Shown here in pieces: positions 36,967-45,258 of a stretch of DNA of 64,000 nucleotides (the first letter of the stretch is position 1; the number at the start of each line of letters is the position of its first letter). A program made the translations under genes and the position numbers. Below the pieces are notes generated by a model. The model saw only the letters and a program-made list of their open reading frames with translations, was not told where the DNA came from and did not search any database. Location of the stretch: NCBI GenBank assembly GCA_040902105.1, contig JBBDXW010000074.1, positions 175,177 to 239,176 on the forward strand, given 5' to 3'. This stretch comes from IDS-8 sp040902105 (GTDB lineage: Bacteria; Pseudomonadota; Gammaproteobacteria; Steroidobacterales; Woeseiaceae).

Positions 36967-38169
36967 ATGAAAGACCGCTTCCATTTCCATCGCTTCGATC
37001 GACTGCCGCCGTATGTATTCGCGGAAGTCACCGAGCTGATGCTGTCGACGAGGCGCGCCGGGGAAGACGTCATCGATCTGGGAATGGGTAATCCGGACCT
37101 GCCCACGCCGCCCCACATCGTCAACAAGATTTGCGAGGTCGCGCAGAATCCGCGAACGCATCGCTACTCGAGTTCCAGGGGAATTCCGAATCTCCGGGCG
37201 GCGATTTGCGAGTGGTACGCGCGAGGATACGGTGTGGATCTCGACGCGGACCGCGAAGCGATCGCGCTGATCGGCTCGAAAGAGGGGCTTGCACATTTCG
37301 TCCTGATGACCGTCGGTCCGGGCGATGTGGTGTTGTGTCCGGATCCCGGTTACCCGATCCACCAGTATTCGGTGACGATTGCGGGCGGCGAACTCAAAAC
37401 ACTTCCGCTGGCCGACACGGATGAATTCCTGGCCGCGCTCGAGAAAACCATTCCGCAACTCAAGCCGAAGCTTCTCATCCTGTCGTTTCCGCACAATCCC
37501 ACTACCACGGTCGCGTCGGAAGCGTTCTTTCGACGCGTCGTCGAGCTGGCGCGGCAACATCAGGTGATGATCCTGCACGACCTGGCCTATGCGGAGCTTG
37601 CGTTCGACGGATATCGACCACCGAGCCTGTTGCAGGTACCCGGGGCATCCGAAGTGGCGATTGAATTTACCTCGTTATCGAAGAGCCATTCGATGGCGGG
37701 CTGGCGGGTCGGATTCGCCTGCGGAAATGCGGACATGATCCAGGCGCTCGCAAGAATGAAGAGCTACCTGGACTACGGTATACCGACACCGATCCAGGTC
37801 GGTGCGATCGAGGCATTGCGCGGGCCGCAGGATTGTGTCGCCGCGCACGCGGCCATCTACCAGGCGCGGCGAGACCGCCTGATCGACGGGCTTGCAAGTC
37901 CGGGCCGCGGGCAATGGATGATCGAGAAGCCAAAGGCCACGATGTTCGTGTGGGCGCGAATTCCTGAATCTCACGGGCACCTCGGCTCGCTGGAATTCTC
38001 GAAGCAGCTGCTGCAGGGCGCAAACGTCGCAGTCTCGCCAGGCATCGGGTTCGGCAAGGCCGGCGACGGGCATGTTCGCTTCTCGCTGATCGAGAACGAG
38101 CAGCGAATTCGCCAGGCCGTCCGAAACATCAGGCGCCTGTTCGACCGCGCGCCCGACGCCGCAAAGTAG
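36967..38169 (+). CDS. alaC: Alanine transaminase-type class I aminotransferase
   Basis: A 400-residue PLP enzyme of fold type I that probably exchanges amino groups between glutamate and pyruvate. The PLP lysine is in SLSKSHSMAGWRVGF, nearly the E. coli AlaC motif, and the N-terminal VIDLGMGNPDLPTPPHIV is also AlaC-like. The cofactor aspartate is in HDLAYAEL. The open frame extends 30 codons upstream, but ATG 36967 is where family similarity begins. Alternative annotations are LL-diaminopimelate aminotransferase or a related enzyme. Confidence 0.85.
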   Translation: MKDRFHFHRFDRLPPYVFAEVTELMLSTRRAGEDVIDLGMGNPDLPTPPHIVNKICEVAQNPRTHRYSSSRGIPNLRAAICEWYARGYGVDLDADREAIALIGSKEGLAHFVLMTVGPGDVVLCPDPGYPIHQYSVTIAGGELKTLPLADTDEFLAALEKTIPQLKPKLLILSFPHNPTTTVASEAFFRRVVELARQHQVMILHDLAYAELAFDGYRPPSLLQVPGASEVAIEFTSLSKSHSMAGWRVGFACGNADMIQALARMKSYLDYGIPTPIQVGAIEALRGPQDCVAAHAAIYQARRDRLIDGLASPGRGQWMIEKPKATMFVWARIPESHGHLGSLEFSKQLLQGANVAVSPGIGFGKAGDGHVRFSLIENEQRIRQAVRNIRRLFDRAPDAAK

Positions 38170-38214
38170 CTCGCACGCCAGCCTTCCCTTTGACCGCTAC
38201 GACGCAAGCAATCG

Positions 38215-38748
38215 TCAGCGCGTTATCGGCGCATCGGGTGCGGTCGGTATGCTGTTCGTTCGCGTGAACGTGACGCGAGAAAAATTGCGCCATTCATCAT
38301 CGATCCGCTCTTCGGTGAGCGCCTCGTAGTGCATATCGTCGATCTGCCGCAGGCTGCTGCGGAACTCGCGCGCCTTACCGTCCTCACCCACATATGTTCC
38401 GCCCGGCGCAAGGATCGCGCCGTCCTCGAGTTCGATTCTTCCGTCGCTCACGCCGCCGAGTGAGTTCCAGTAACGAAAGATAATGTCGCCGGAGGTACCT
38501 TCGACGGAGTAGATCGTTTCGCCGCGGTAGTCCGGCTCCTCGCCGCTGACGACGTGGACGTCGCGCAGGTGCTTGCCGCCGAACACCCAGGTGTAGCAGT
38601 GCGTATCGGTCGCGCCGCTTTCCTCAAATTCGCCGCTCCAGCAATGCCCGGCGAGAAAACCGAACGGGCTCAGCGGCGAGTCGTCCGCCGCGTGCGCCGT
38701 TGCCATAGACAATGCAAGCCATAACACGAGCAAAATGACCCGACACAT
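38215..38748 (-). CDS. Secreted hypothetical protein
   Basis: A 177-residue protein with a cleavable signal peptide (cut near ATAHA, residue 20). The mature part is beta-rich with SPFGFLAGHCWSGEF at its start and repeated aromatic strands, resembling lipocalin-like DUF1579-type proteins, although the assignment is weak. GGGGAG stands before the ATG. It is the third gene of the tetR-DUF1761 unit, 15 bases after DUF1761. Function unknown. Confidence 0.65.
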   Translation of the reverse strand: MCRVILLVLWLALSMATAHAADDSPLSPFGFLAGHCWSGEFEESGATDTHCYTWVFGGKHLRDVHVVSGEEPDYRGETIYSVEGTSGDIIFRYWNSLGGVSDGRIELEDGAILAPGGTYVGEDGKAREFRSSLRQIDDMHYEALTEERIDDEWRNFSRVTFTRTNSIPTAPDAPITR

Positions 38749-38763
38749 GATCGCTCCCCTTTA

Positions 38764-39171
38764 TCAATGCCAGAAGCCGAGAATGGCGCCATACAAAGTG
38801 TACTGAAGCGTGTGATAGCCGCCGTTGATGAGCAGCAGTTTCGCGGGCCTTTGCTCGAACTGGTAACTGATCGCGAACGAACCGGCGATCCAGAACAGGC
38901 CGGCTGCAAACCCGGCCGCCGTCGCGAAGCCGAACGCCGGCGCGGGACCGAGGAACATCGCGAACACGTATGCGCCGAGCAGCGACCAGACGAATGCGAT
39001 GCCGAATACCTTGCCCTGGTTGGCCTGGGCCGCGCGTTCCTCCGTCACGCCGCTGGCGGCCATCCAGGCCTTGCCGAAAAGCAGCGAATACCACAGGCCG
39101 CCCAGCAGAAATGCCGACACCGCGGCTGCGATGACGGCGAGATGGTTGATTTGCCCCATTGCGTTTTCCAT
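38764..39171 (-). CDS. DUF1761 membrane protein
   Basis: A 135-residue inner-membrane protein with four predicted helices. FLLGGLWYSLLFGKAWMAASG and the C-terminal YHTLQYTLYGAILGFWH identify DUF1761. The family function is unknown. The ATG at 39171 is preferred over one four codons later because AGAGGAA lies seven bases before it. It lies between the TetR regulator and a secreted protein on one strand. Confidence 0.78.
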   Translation of the reverse strand: MENAMGQINHLAVIAAAVSAFLLGGLWYSLLFGKAWMAASGVTEERAAQANQGKVFGIAFVWSLLGAYVFAMFLGPAPAFGFATAAGFAAGLFWIAGSFAISYQFEQRPAKLLLINGGYHTLQYTLYGAILGFWH

Positions 39172-39232
39172 AGTCGGTTCCTCTTGTTATTGACTCAACG
39201 GTAATGTGTGCGACACCTTTTCTCGCCCTGGT

Positions 39233-39823
39233 TCAGCGCTCCGCCGCTGCGGCGAGACAATCGAAATAGTTTCGCAACTGGCTGATCGATGCATCGAACG
39301 GCTCGAGGCTTCTGTGCGTACGCGCCTGCATGACACCGCCTTCCATCGCCGTCAGCACAAACTGCGCGAGCGCCTTGCGATCGATGTCGGCTGGCAGCCG
39401 TTCGGATGCCGCGGCCAGGCACTCTTCTATGGCGCCGGTCCAGGCCGAGAAATTGGCGACCAGCCTTTCGCGCACCGCCGGGTCGGGTTCGTGGATTTCC
39501 AGTGCAAGACTGCCGATCGGGCAGCCGTAGAAGTAATCGGTGTCGATCAGAAATTGCCGGTAGCGGCCGAGCAGCACGAACACCCGTTCAAGAGGATCGT
39601 CGACGCCTTCCCAGGCCGGGTCGAGCAGCATCGGCCGGATGCCGTGGAAATAGGTATCGAGAACGGCGTTCAGCACGTCCTGTTTGGCGGGAAAGAAGTG
39701 GTACAGACTGCCGCTGTTGGCGCCTGCCTTCCTCAGGATATCGGCAATGCTGGTCGAGCCGTAACCCTTTTCCCAGAACAGTTCCATGGCCGCCATGACG
39801 ATTCGCTCGCGCGTCTCGGACAC
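39233..39823 (-). CDS. TetR-family repressor
   Basis: A 196-residue regulator. The N-terminal helix-turn-helix (RERIVMAAMELFWEKGYGSTSIADILRKAG, then SGSLYHFFPAKQDVL) is typical of TetR proteins. The C-terminal ligand domain contains YFYGCPIGSLALEI, with a cysteine in a position seen in regulators that sense electrophiles, which is only suggestive. A 20-bp dyad lies 15 bases upstream of the start and is probably its own operator. The two downstream genes are likely targets. Confidence 0.85.
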   Translation of the reverse strand: MSETRERIVMAAMELFWEKGYGSTSIADILRKAGANSGSLYHFFPAKQDVLNAVLDTYFHGIRPMLLDPAWEGVDDPLERVFVLLGRYRQFLIDTDYFYGCPIGSLALEIHEPDPAVRERLVANFSAWTGAIEECLAAASERLPADIDRKALAQFVLTAMEGGVMQARTHRSLEPFDASISQLRNYFDCLAAAAER

Positions 39824-39837
39824 GTCTCCCGCCCCTG

Positions 39838-39857
39838 AGTTGAATGATCAATCAACT
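39838..39857. promoter_or_regulatory. TetR operator candidate
   Basis: AGTTGAATGATCAATCAACT, a 20-bp palindrome with one mismatched pair, ends 15 bases before the TetR start. The TTGATTGATCAATCAA-like design is common for autoregulating TetR proteins. The other bases between 39858 and 40185 hold no convincing gene: a 49-codon frame (39941-40090) with a good ribosome site has no recognisable product. Confidence 0.75.
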
Positions 39858-40185
39858 GTAAGTCAGGCGCCCGGGACAGTCAAGGCCGTGAGTAACCGGC
39901 GTGTTGCTACCCTGCATCAGAACCTGCGAGGAAGCATGACATGAAAGGCATCACGGTAACGACAGGGGTCATCCTGTTGTCGACCGCAGCGCGTCCGGGC
40001 GACGAGGTGAACGTTGAATCCACACGACCGCCGGCGGAGCACGGGTTGACATCGTCGTGTGCAATTCCATGTAGAATACGCGCGGCATGAGGGACGTCAA
40101 ACCTGTTCGAGGTGGAAGTGATATCGGCCGAGAGCTCGGGTCGGCCGGGCCGCAAGAAGCGCGGCGGGAGAACAGGTTCGGCGAG

Positions 40186-40761
40186 ATGGGTGCAGTCGCT
40201 GAAATTGGCGCGATTGAGGCGATCTTCGCCGCTTTGCATTTCGCAGCCGACAAACATCGCGACCAGCGGCGCAAGGGCGCGTGCGCGTCTCCTTATATAA
40301 ACCATCCGATCGAAGTCGCAGAACTGCTCGTGCGCGTCGGTGGAGTCACGGATGCGACCGTGCTGCAGGCTGCCGTACTGCACGACACGCTCGAGGACAC
40401 GCAAACGACGGCGCACGAACTCGATGAGCGCTTCGGTACGGCGGTACGATGCCTGGTCGAGGAGGTCACCGATGACAAATCGCTGCCGAAAGAGGAACGC
40501 AAGCGCCTGCAGATCGAACATGCTCCCACCCTGTCGGCGGCAGCGCGCCAGATCAAGCTCGCGGACAAGATCTGCAACGTGCGTGATGTATCGAACAAGC
40601 CGCCGCGGGACTGGCCACGGGAGCGGCGCGTCGAATATCTCACCTGGTCCGAACGGGTGGTGGCCGGCTGCCGCGGTGTGAATGCCGCGCTCGAGCAGGA
40701 ATTCGACCGGGCGCTGACAGATGGGCGAACCCGCTTACGGCGCCGCGACACCGTTTCGTAG
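40186..40761 (+). CDS. MESH1-like HD-domain hydrolase
   Basis: A 191-residue stand-alone HD protein. The RelA/SpoT hydrolase-type features are present: FAADKHRDQRRKG followed by YINHPIEVAELL, then AAVLHDTLEDTQT with the metal-binding HD pair, and IKLADKICNVRD. MESH1 homologues hydrolyse (p)ppGpp or NADPH; no synthetase domain is attached. The frame begins 33 codons earlier at 40087, but family similarity begins after ATG 40186. A TTGACA/TAGAAT pair upstream has a 20-base spacer and is a poor promoter. Confidence 0.78.
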   Translation: MGAVAEIGAIEAIFAALHFAADKHRDQRRKGACASPYINHPIEVAELLVRVGGVTDATVLQAAVLHDTLEDTQTTAHELDERFGTAVRCLVEEVTDDKSLPKEERKRLQIEHAPTLSAAARQIKLADKICNVRDVSNKPPRDWPRERRVEYLTWSERVVAGCRGVNAALEQEFDRALTDGRTRLRRRDTVS

Positions 40762-40859
40762 GATGTAAAGACTGCAGCGTCTGATAAAGCCCCAGCTCGA
40801 GCACAAGTATTCGCCGTACGACGCCATCCCGATCAGCGCACTCATCCCGTGTCTCAGCG

Positions 40860-40899
40860 CAGTGCCGGGGTCTGAATCATGGGAGACGCCCCGGTGCTG
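40860..40899 (+). terminator. Long hairpin after the HD gene
   Basis: CAGTGCCGGGGTCT pairs, with two G-U or mismatched positions and a two-base bulge, with AGACGCCCCGGTGCTG around a ten-base loop. No T-run follows, so it may be an intrinsic terminator of low efficiency or a protective hairpin. It separates the HD gene from the Fur-controlled feoAB promoter. Confidence 0.45.
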
Positions 40900-40919
40900 C
40901 CGGTGGAACGTGCCGAACC

Positions 40920-40949
40920 TTGTTAGTAGAAATGAGAATCATTATCATT
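40920..40949 (+). promoter_or_regulatory. feoAB promoter with Fur box
   Basis: TTGTTA (40920-40925), a 17-base spacer and TATCAT (40943-40948) form a good sigma-70 promoter. AATGAGAATCATTATCATT (40931-40949) matches the Fur-box design (GATAATGATAATCATTATC) and covers the spacer and -10 element. Iron-loaded Fur should therefore repress feoAB. Confidence 0.85.
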
Positions 40950-41016
40950 GGTGCCCGTGAGGGGCCCGCGACGCAGATCGCGCCAGGCTCCACATCCATT
41001 TGTACGGGCCCGCATT

Positions 41017-41271
41017 TTGAAAGACACATTTACATCGACACTGGCGTCGCTCAGTCGCGGCCAGAAGGGCGTGATCAAGACCGTCGACGCGGCCGACCCC
41101 GCGGTGCAGCGGCTCATGGTGCTCGGGCTCGTTGCCGGCGCGCAGGTCGAATTCACAGGCGCGGCCATCGGTGGCGATCCGCTGGAGTTCCGCCTGTTCG
41201 GTAACGGTATTTCCCTGCGTCGCGCCCAGGCGCTGCACTTCGAAGTCGCCGCCGTGACCGACAGTGGCTAG
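41017..41271 (+). CDS. feoA: Ferrous iron transport protein A
   Basis: An 84-residue cytoplasmic SH3-like protein needed for FeoB function. The conserved core is the LSRGQKGVIKTV start, then RLMVLGLVAGAQVEF and ISLRRAQA. No ATG lies upstream in frame. The best start is TTG at 41017, with no clear ribosome site; GTG codons at 40951 and 40957 fall at or just before the predicted transcription start. The stop overlaps the feoB start by eight bases. Confidence 0.82.
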   Translation: MKDTFTSTLASLSRGQKGVIKTVDAADPAVQRLMVLGLVAGAQVEFTGAAIGGDPLEFRLFGNGISLRRAQALHFEVAAVTDSG

Positions 41272-43447
41272 CACTCGTGCCATAAGCGTTCCGCTCGAGC
41301 GAGTATCGGTCAGGCGTCACCCGTCTGCGACCATCGCGGTCATGGGCAATCCGAACTCGGGAAAGAGCACGCTGTTCAATCGACTGACGGGACTGCGCCA
41401 GAGCACCGGCAATTATCCCGGGGTCACGGTGGAGAAACACTTGGGGATTGCGAAGCTCGGTGACACCGTCATCGAACTCATCGATCTTCCCGGAACATTC
41501 TCGCTCGGCGCGCATTCGATGGAGGAACGCATTGCGGTCGACGTCGTGCTTGGCCGTGTCCCGGATGTCAATCCGCCGTCCGGGGTCATGGCCGTGGTTG
41601 CGATGAACAATCTTTACCAGGGACTGTTCCTCGGACTGCAACTGAGCGAACTCGGGCTGCCGCTCGTGGTTGCGTTGACGATGACCGACGCGGCCGAAGC
41701 CGCAGGCGTGCGCATCGATGTAGCGGCCCTCGAAAAATATCTCGGCGGGGCGAAAGTATGCCCGGTGGTGGCGACAACGGGGCAGGGGATGCAGGATTTG
41801 CGGCGCGCACTTGCCGCGTTGCCCGATGCGGCGCATCCGGATGTGCCCGCGTTCTGGCCGGAACTGCGGGACGTGGCGTCGAGACTTTCCGCCGAATCGA
41901 ACGGCGTCATGCGCTGCGTCGAGGTCGAACGCGCGTTGATCGACGGTTCGAACGATCCCGAATTCACGCGCACACTGGGCGACAAGCTGCCGGGATTGTT
42001 GCATGAGGCGCGCGCCCGGCTGTTCAACGGCAATCCGCCGGTGGCGGAGGAAGCGCAGCGCCGTTACGACTGGGTTCGTCACGTGCTCACGAACGTGCAG
42101 ACCGACAGCCCGACGTATCGGACCTGGGGCGCGCGTTTTGCTGCGTGGCTCAATCGGCCGATACCGGGAACGATCGGGCTGTTCGTCGTGATGGCCGTCG
42201 TTTTTCAGGCGGTGTTTGCCTGGGCCACGCCGTTGATGGACGCCATTGATCTCGCAACCGCGGTCACCGGTGCATGGGTGGGCTCGATTCTGCCGGCAGG
42301 CGCGTTCGCGAGTCTCGTTTCCGACGGCGTGATCGCGGGCGTCGGCAGCGTCATCATATTCCTTCCGCAGATCATGATTCTGTTCCTGTTCATTATTCTG
42401 CTGGAAGACTCGGGCTATCTCGCGCGAGCCGCGTACCTGATGGACCGGGTCATGCGCTCCGTCGGTCTCTCGGGACAGTCCATCATCCCGATGATCTCGA
42501 GTTTCGCGTGCGCGGTGCCGGGCATCATGGCGACGCGCGTTATTCCGAACCGGCGTGACAGGATTGCGACCATTCTTGCGGCGCCGTTCATGACCTGTTC
42601 GGCGCGCTTGCCGGTATACGCGTTGCTCATCGCGGCATTCGTGCCGGCATCGTCCGCCGGCTGGTTCAATCTGCAGGGGCTCGTGCTGTTCGGACTGTAT
42701 CTGCTCGGCATCGTTGCCGGAGTGCTCACAGCTCTGTTGCTGAAGCAAACCGCATTGCGCGGCCCGAAACCGGCCTTCGCCCTGATGCTGCCGGAGTTTC
42801 GCAAACCGAACTTGCGCACGGTTGCAATTCAGTTGCTGGGGCGTGTCAGGGTATTTCTGCGTCGCGCGGGCACGGTCATTTTTACGGTCGCCGTCATAGT
42901 CTGGGCGCTTGCGTATTATCCGCGGTCGGACGAAATACAGGCGAATCTTGCCGCGAACGAGACGAGCGCCGAGGCCAGTCTTTCCGGCGAGGCACTCGAC
43001 GATGCTCGTCTGCGCCTTGCGAACGAAGCGGCGGCCGCGCAGCTGGAGCAAAGCTGGCTCGGCCGCGCCGGGAAAATCGTGGAACCGGTTTTCGCGCCGC
43101 TGGGCTGGGACTGGAAAATTTCGGCAGCGGTCATCGCCGGGTTTCCCGCGCGCGAGGTGGTGGTTGCCGTTCTCGGGACGGTCTACGCCGTCGGCGACGA
43201 AGCCGATCAGTCGACGTTATCGCAGAGATTGAAATCCGCAAGCTGGCCCGACGGCTCACCGGTATTCACCTTGCCGATGGTTCTCGGGTTGCTGATCTTC
43301 TACGCCTGCTGTTTGCAGTGCGCGGCGACGCTGGCGGTGATACGCCGCGAGACCAACAGCTGGCGCTGGCCGGTGTTCGCGTGGTTTTACATGACCGCAA
43401 TCGGTTATGCCGGCGCGCTGCTGGTGTTCCAGTGGGGCAGCGCTTAA
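41264..43447 (+). CDS. feoB: Ferrous iron transporter B
   Basis: A 727-residue Fe2+ importer with an N-terminal cytosolic G domain and a membrane part with about ten helices. G1 is GNPNSGKST (residues 28-36), G2 lies in NYPGVTVEK and G3 is DLPGTFSL. The G4 motif, normally NxxD in FeoB, reads TMTD (139-142), and G5 is ATTGQG. The two Gate motifs are seen in SCAVPGIMATR (with the metal-site cysteine) and AGFPAREVVVA. The start is GTG within the feoA end. The FeoC gene is absent. The loss of the G4 asparagine may alter nucleotide preference. Confidence 0.92.
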   Translation: MASTRAISVPLERVSVRRHPSATIAVMGNPNSGKSTLFNRLTGLRQSTGNYPGVTVEKHLGIAKLGDTVIELIDLPGTFSLGAHSMEERIAVDVVLGRVPDVNPPSGVMAVVAMNNLYQGLFLGLQLSELGLPLVVALTMTDAAEAAGVRIDVAALEKYLGGAKVCPVVATTGQGMQDLRRALAALPDAAHPDVPAFWPELRDVASRLSAESNGVMRCVEVERALIDGSNDPEFTRTLGDKLPGLLHEARARLFNGNPPVAEEAQRRYDWVRHVLTNVQTDSPTYRTWGARFAAWLNRPIPGTIGLFVVMAVVFQAVFAWATPLMDAIDLATAVTGAWVGSILPAGAFASLVSDGVIAGVGSVIIFLPQIMILFLFIILLEDSGYLARAAYLMDRVMRSVGLSGQSIIPMISSFACAVPGIMATRVIPNRRDRIATILAAPFMTCSARLPVYALLIAAFVPASSAGWFNLQGLVLFGLYLLGIVAGVLTALLLKQTALRGPKPAFALMLPEFRKPNLRTVAIQLLGRVRVFLRRAGTVIFTVAVIVWALAYYPRSDEIQANLAANETSAEASLSGEALDDARLRLANEAAAAQLEQSWLGRAGKIVEPVFAPLGWDWKISAAVIAGFPAREVVVAVLGTVYAVGDEADQSTLSQRLKSASWPDGSPVFTLPMVLGLLIFYACCLQCAATLAVIRRETNSWRWPVFAWFYMTAIGYAGALLVFQWGSA

Positions 43448-43455
43448 ACGGGACG

Positions 43456-43479
43456 CGATTCGGTGCCCGATTCGGTGCC
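43456..43479. repeat. 12-bp tandem repeat, two copies
   Basis: CGATTCGGTGCC occurs twice head to tail just after the feoB stop codon. A TCAGGA-ACTG-TCCTGA hairpin follows at 43521-43536. Both lie in the 150 bases between feoB and mshI. They have no evident function. Confidence 0.6.
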
Positions 43480-43597
43480 CGGGGCGCCGCCCAGCAAGTC
43501 CGGCATCCCCCAGCCCGGCCTCAGGAACTGTCCTGAAGACATTGATTCTGGGACTTATTTCACATAAGACAGAATCGCGCGCGAGCATACTCGGCCG

Positions 43598-44566
43598 ATG
43601 CTCAGAAAACTTAAGTCACTGGGTGCGGCCCGTGCCCGCAGCGATTCCGTCGTGGGCCTGTGTCTTAACCGGGCGCTTGCGGTAGCCGTCGCATCGTCGA
43701 TCCCCGTTGCGTCAGGCTCCCATGTGCTGGTCGAAGAGCTGCCGACCGAATCGCTGGGGCAGATCAGGGTCCTGTCGAAGGCGGTCGCGGACTTCGGCAT
43801 CAAAGGTCGCGAGGCGGCCATCACGCTTGCGCCCGGCAGCTACACCATATTGCAGATCGAACGGCCCCCCGTCGAGGACGAAGAGCTGGTCGCTGCAGCG
43901 CGCTGGCGCGTAAAGAGCATGCTGGATTATCCGGTCGATGAAGCGGTGCTGCAGGTGTTCGATGCGCCGCAACCGAACGAACGGCAACGATCGCCGATGC
44001 TCAACGTTGTGGCGGCGCCGGCGCGTGCTGTTCGCGAACTCGTAGCCGTCGTCAGGAAAGCGGGGCTTGTTCCGCAAAAAGTGACCGTCGCCGAGTTCGC
44101 GATTCGCAATCTCGTCTCAGTGGACAGCAGCCTGCCCGGCCCGGCCGTTACGATTTTCCTGACCGCACGCCAGGGCACGATCCAGGTAACGCGAAACGGC
44201 GAGATCTATCTGTCGCGCCGTCTCGATTACGGCCTCTCGAGCATCAAGCCGATCGACGTTCTTGCAACCGGAATTCACAACACCTTACCGCTGGAACTGA
44301 GACGGACAATCGACTACTTCGACAGCCATTTCTCGGCAGGCAGCATCCGGCGCATTCTGGCAGGACCCGCGGAGAACAATTTCATGGCTTTCATGCGGCA
44401 GGCGGGCGAAGTCGTCGGACTCAGCGTAGCGCCGCTGGAACTTGCCGCCGAATTGCATCCGGCGGTCTCAAAATCCGTGGACTTTGGGCTGCCCGAAGCC
44501 TACTTCGCTTTGGGCGGGGCGCTGTCCTTGCAGCGGGCGGATGCCATGCAAGAGGTCGCGGTATGA
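43598..44566 (+). CDS. mshI: MSH pilus biogenesis protein MshI (PilM-like)
   Basis: A 322-residue protein with the actin-like ATPase fold of PilM, which forms the cytoplasmic base of the type IV pilus alignment complex. The N-terminal VVGLCLNRALAVAVAS is a degenerate phosphate-1 segment, and the VDEAVLQVFDAP and VVAAPARAVRELVAVVRKAGL blocks are typical of MshI. It is the first gene of a tightly overlapping MSH cluster. A promoter is likely in 43541-43570, but is not clear. Confidence 0.82.
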   Translation: MLRKLKSLGAARARSDSVVGLCLNRALAVAVASSIPVASGSHVLVEELPTESLGQIRVLSKAVADFGIKGREAAITLAPGSYTILQIERPPVEDEELVAAARWRVKSMLDYPVDEAVLQVFDAPQPNERQRSPMLNVVAAPARAVRELVAVVRKAGLVPQKVTVAEFAIRNLVSVDSSLPGPAVTIFLTARQGTIQVTRNGEIYLSRRLDYGLSSIKPIDVLATGIHNTLPLELRRTIDYFDSHFSAGSIRRILAGPAENNFMAFMRQAGEVVGLSVAPLELAAELHPAVSKSVDFGLPEAYFALGGALSLQRADAMQEVAV

Positions 44567-45258
44567 ACAGTCAGGACATCAATCTGCTGACTCACGCGCC
44601 GAGTCGCTCATCGACGCAACCGACGGCGAGGCAATTCGGGATAACGCTCCTGGCGCTGGTCTTTCTCGGTGTCGCGGCCGGCCTCTGGCAGGAACACCGC
44701 CGCACGTCGCTCGAACAGACCGTGGAGATCCTGAACGCCGACATCGACGGTGTCATCATGAATCTCGAAGAGCGGAGTTTCTTTCTCGCCGAGCGCAATG
44801 CGGACCCTGCGCTCGTGGCCGAACTGAAACGGCGCGAACGTGAAGCCGACGACAAGTCCCGCGTGCTCGACCTGCTGAGCGGTGAGTCGGTCGGCAATAC
44901 AGACGGCTTCTCGGCGCATCTGGCGGCACTCGGCCGCCGGCATCCGGAAGGGTTGTGGCTCACGAACATCCGAATTGCGGACGGCGGACGGCAACTGTTG
45001 CTGGCCGGCCGTACGTTGCATGCCGGCCTTGTGCCGAAGTTCCTCAGTGAACTGCAAGCAGAACCCTCGCTTGCCGGTACTGCGTTCGCGACATTCACCA
45101 TGGCGGGCGATGGCAGCGGAACCGAACCGCTGCGCTTCGCGCTGGCAACGGGCTGCGCACAAAGCGAAGCCGCCGGGGAAACAGGGGTGCCGGAAGTCTG
45201 CGTGCCGTTCGAAGATCCTCTTCAAGCGTCATTCGCCGCGGCGGAATCGCTGCAATGA
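44563..45258 (+). CDS. PilN-like MSH pilus assembly protein
   Basis: A 231-residue bitopic inner-membrane protein: a short cytoplasmic INLL segment (QDINLLTHAP, the PilM-binding motif), one helix at about residues 25-42, a coiled coil near 45-90 and a periplasmic ferredoxin-like domain with WLTNIRIADGGRQLLLAGRTL. This matches PilN, the second MshI-type protein of the MSH system. It overlaps mshI and mshJ by four bases each (ATGA). Confidence 0.8.
   Translation: MNSQDINLLTHAPSRSSTQPTARQFGITLLALVFLGVAAGLWQEHRRTSLEQTVEILNADIDGVIMNLEERSFFLAERNADPALVAELKRREREADDKSRVLDLLSGESVGNTDGFSAHLAALGRRHPEGLWLTNIRIADGGRQLLLAGRTLHAGLVPKFLSELQAEPSLAGTAFATFTMAGDGSGTEPLRFALATGCAQSEAAGETGVPEVCVPFEDPLQASFAAAESLQ

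Noticed and set aside
40046..40077. TTGACA and TAGAAT as a promoter for the HD gene
   Set aside because: The hexamers are good, but the 20-base spacer is too long for a confident sigma-70 promoter.
39941..40090. A 49-codon frame with a GAGGAAG ribosome site
   Set aside because: The product has no signal, helix or family feature and lies in a promoter-like gap; the evidence is too weak to call a gene.
41153..43051. A 632-codon minus-strand frame opposite feoB
   Set aside because: It is a shadow of feoB; no domain is recognisable.
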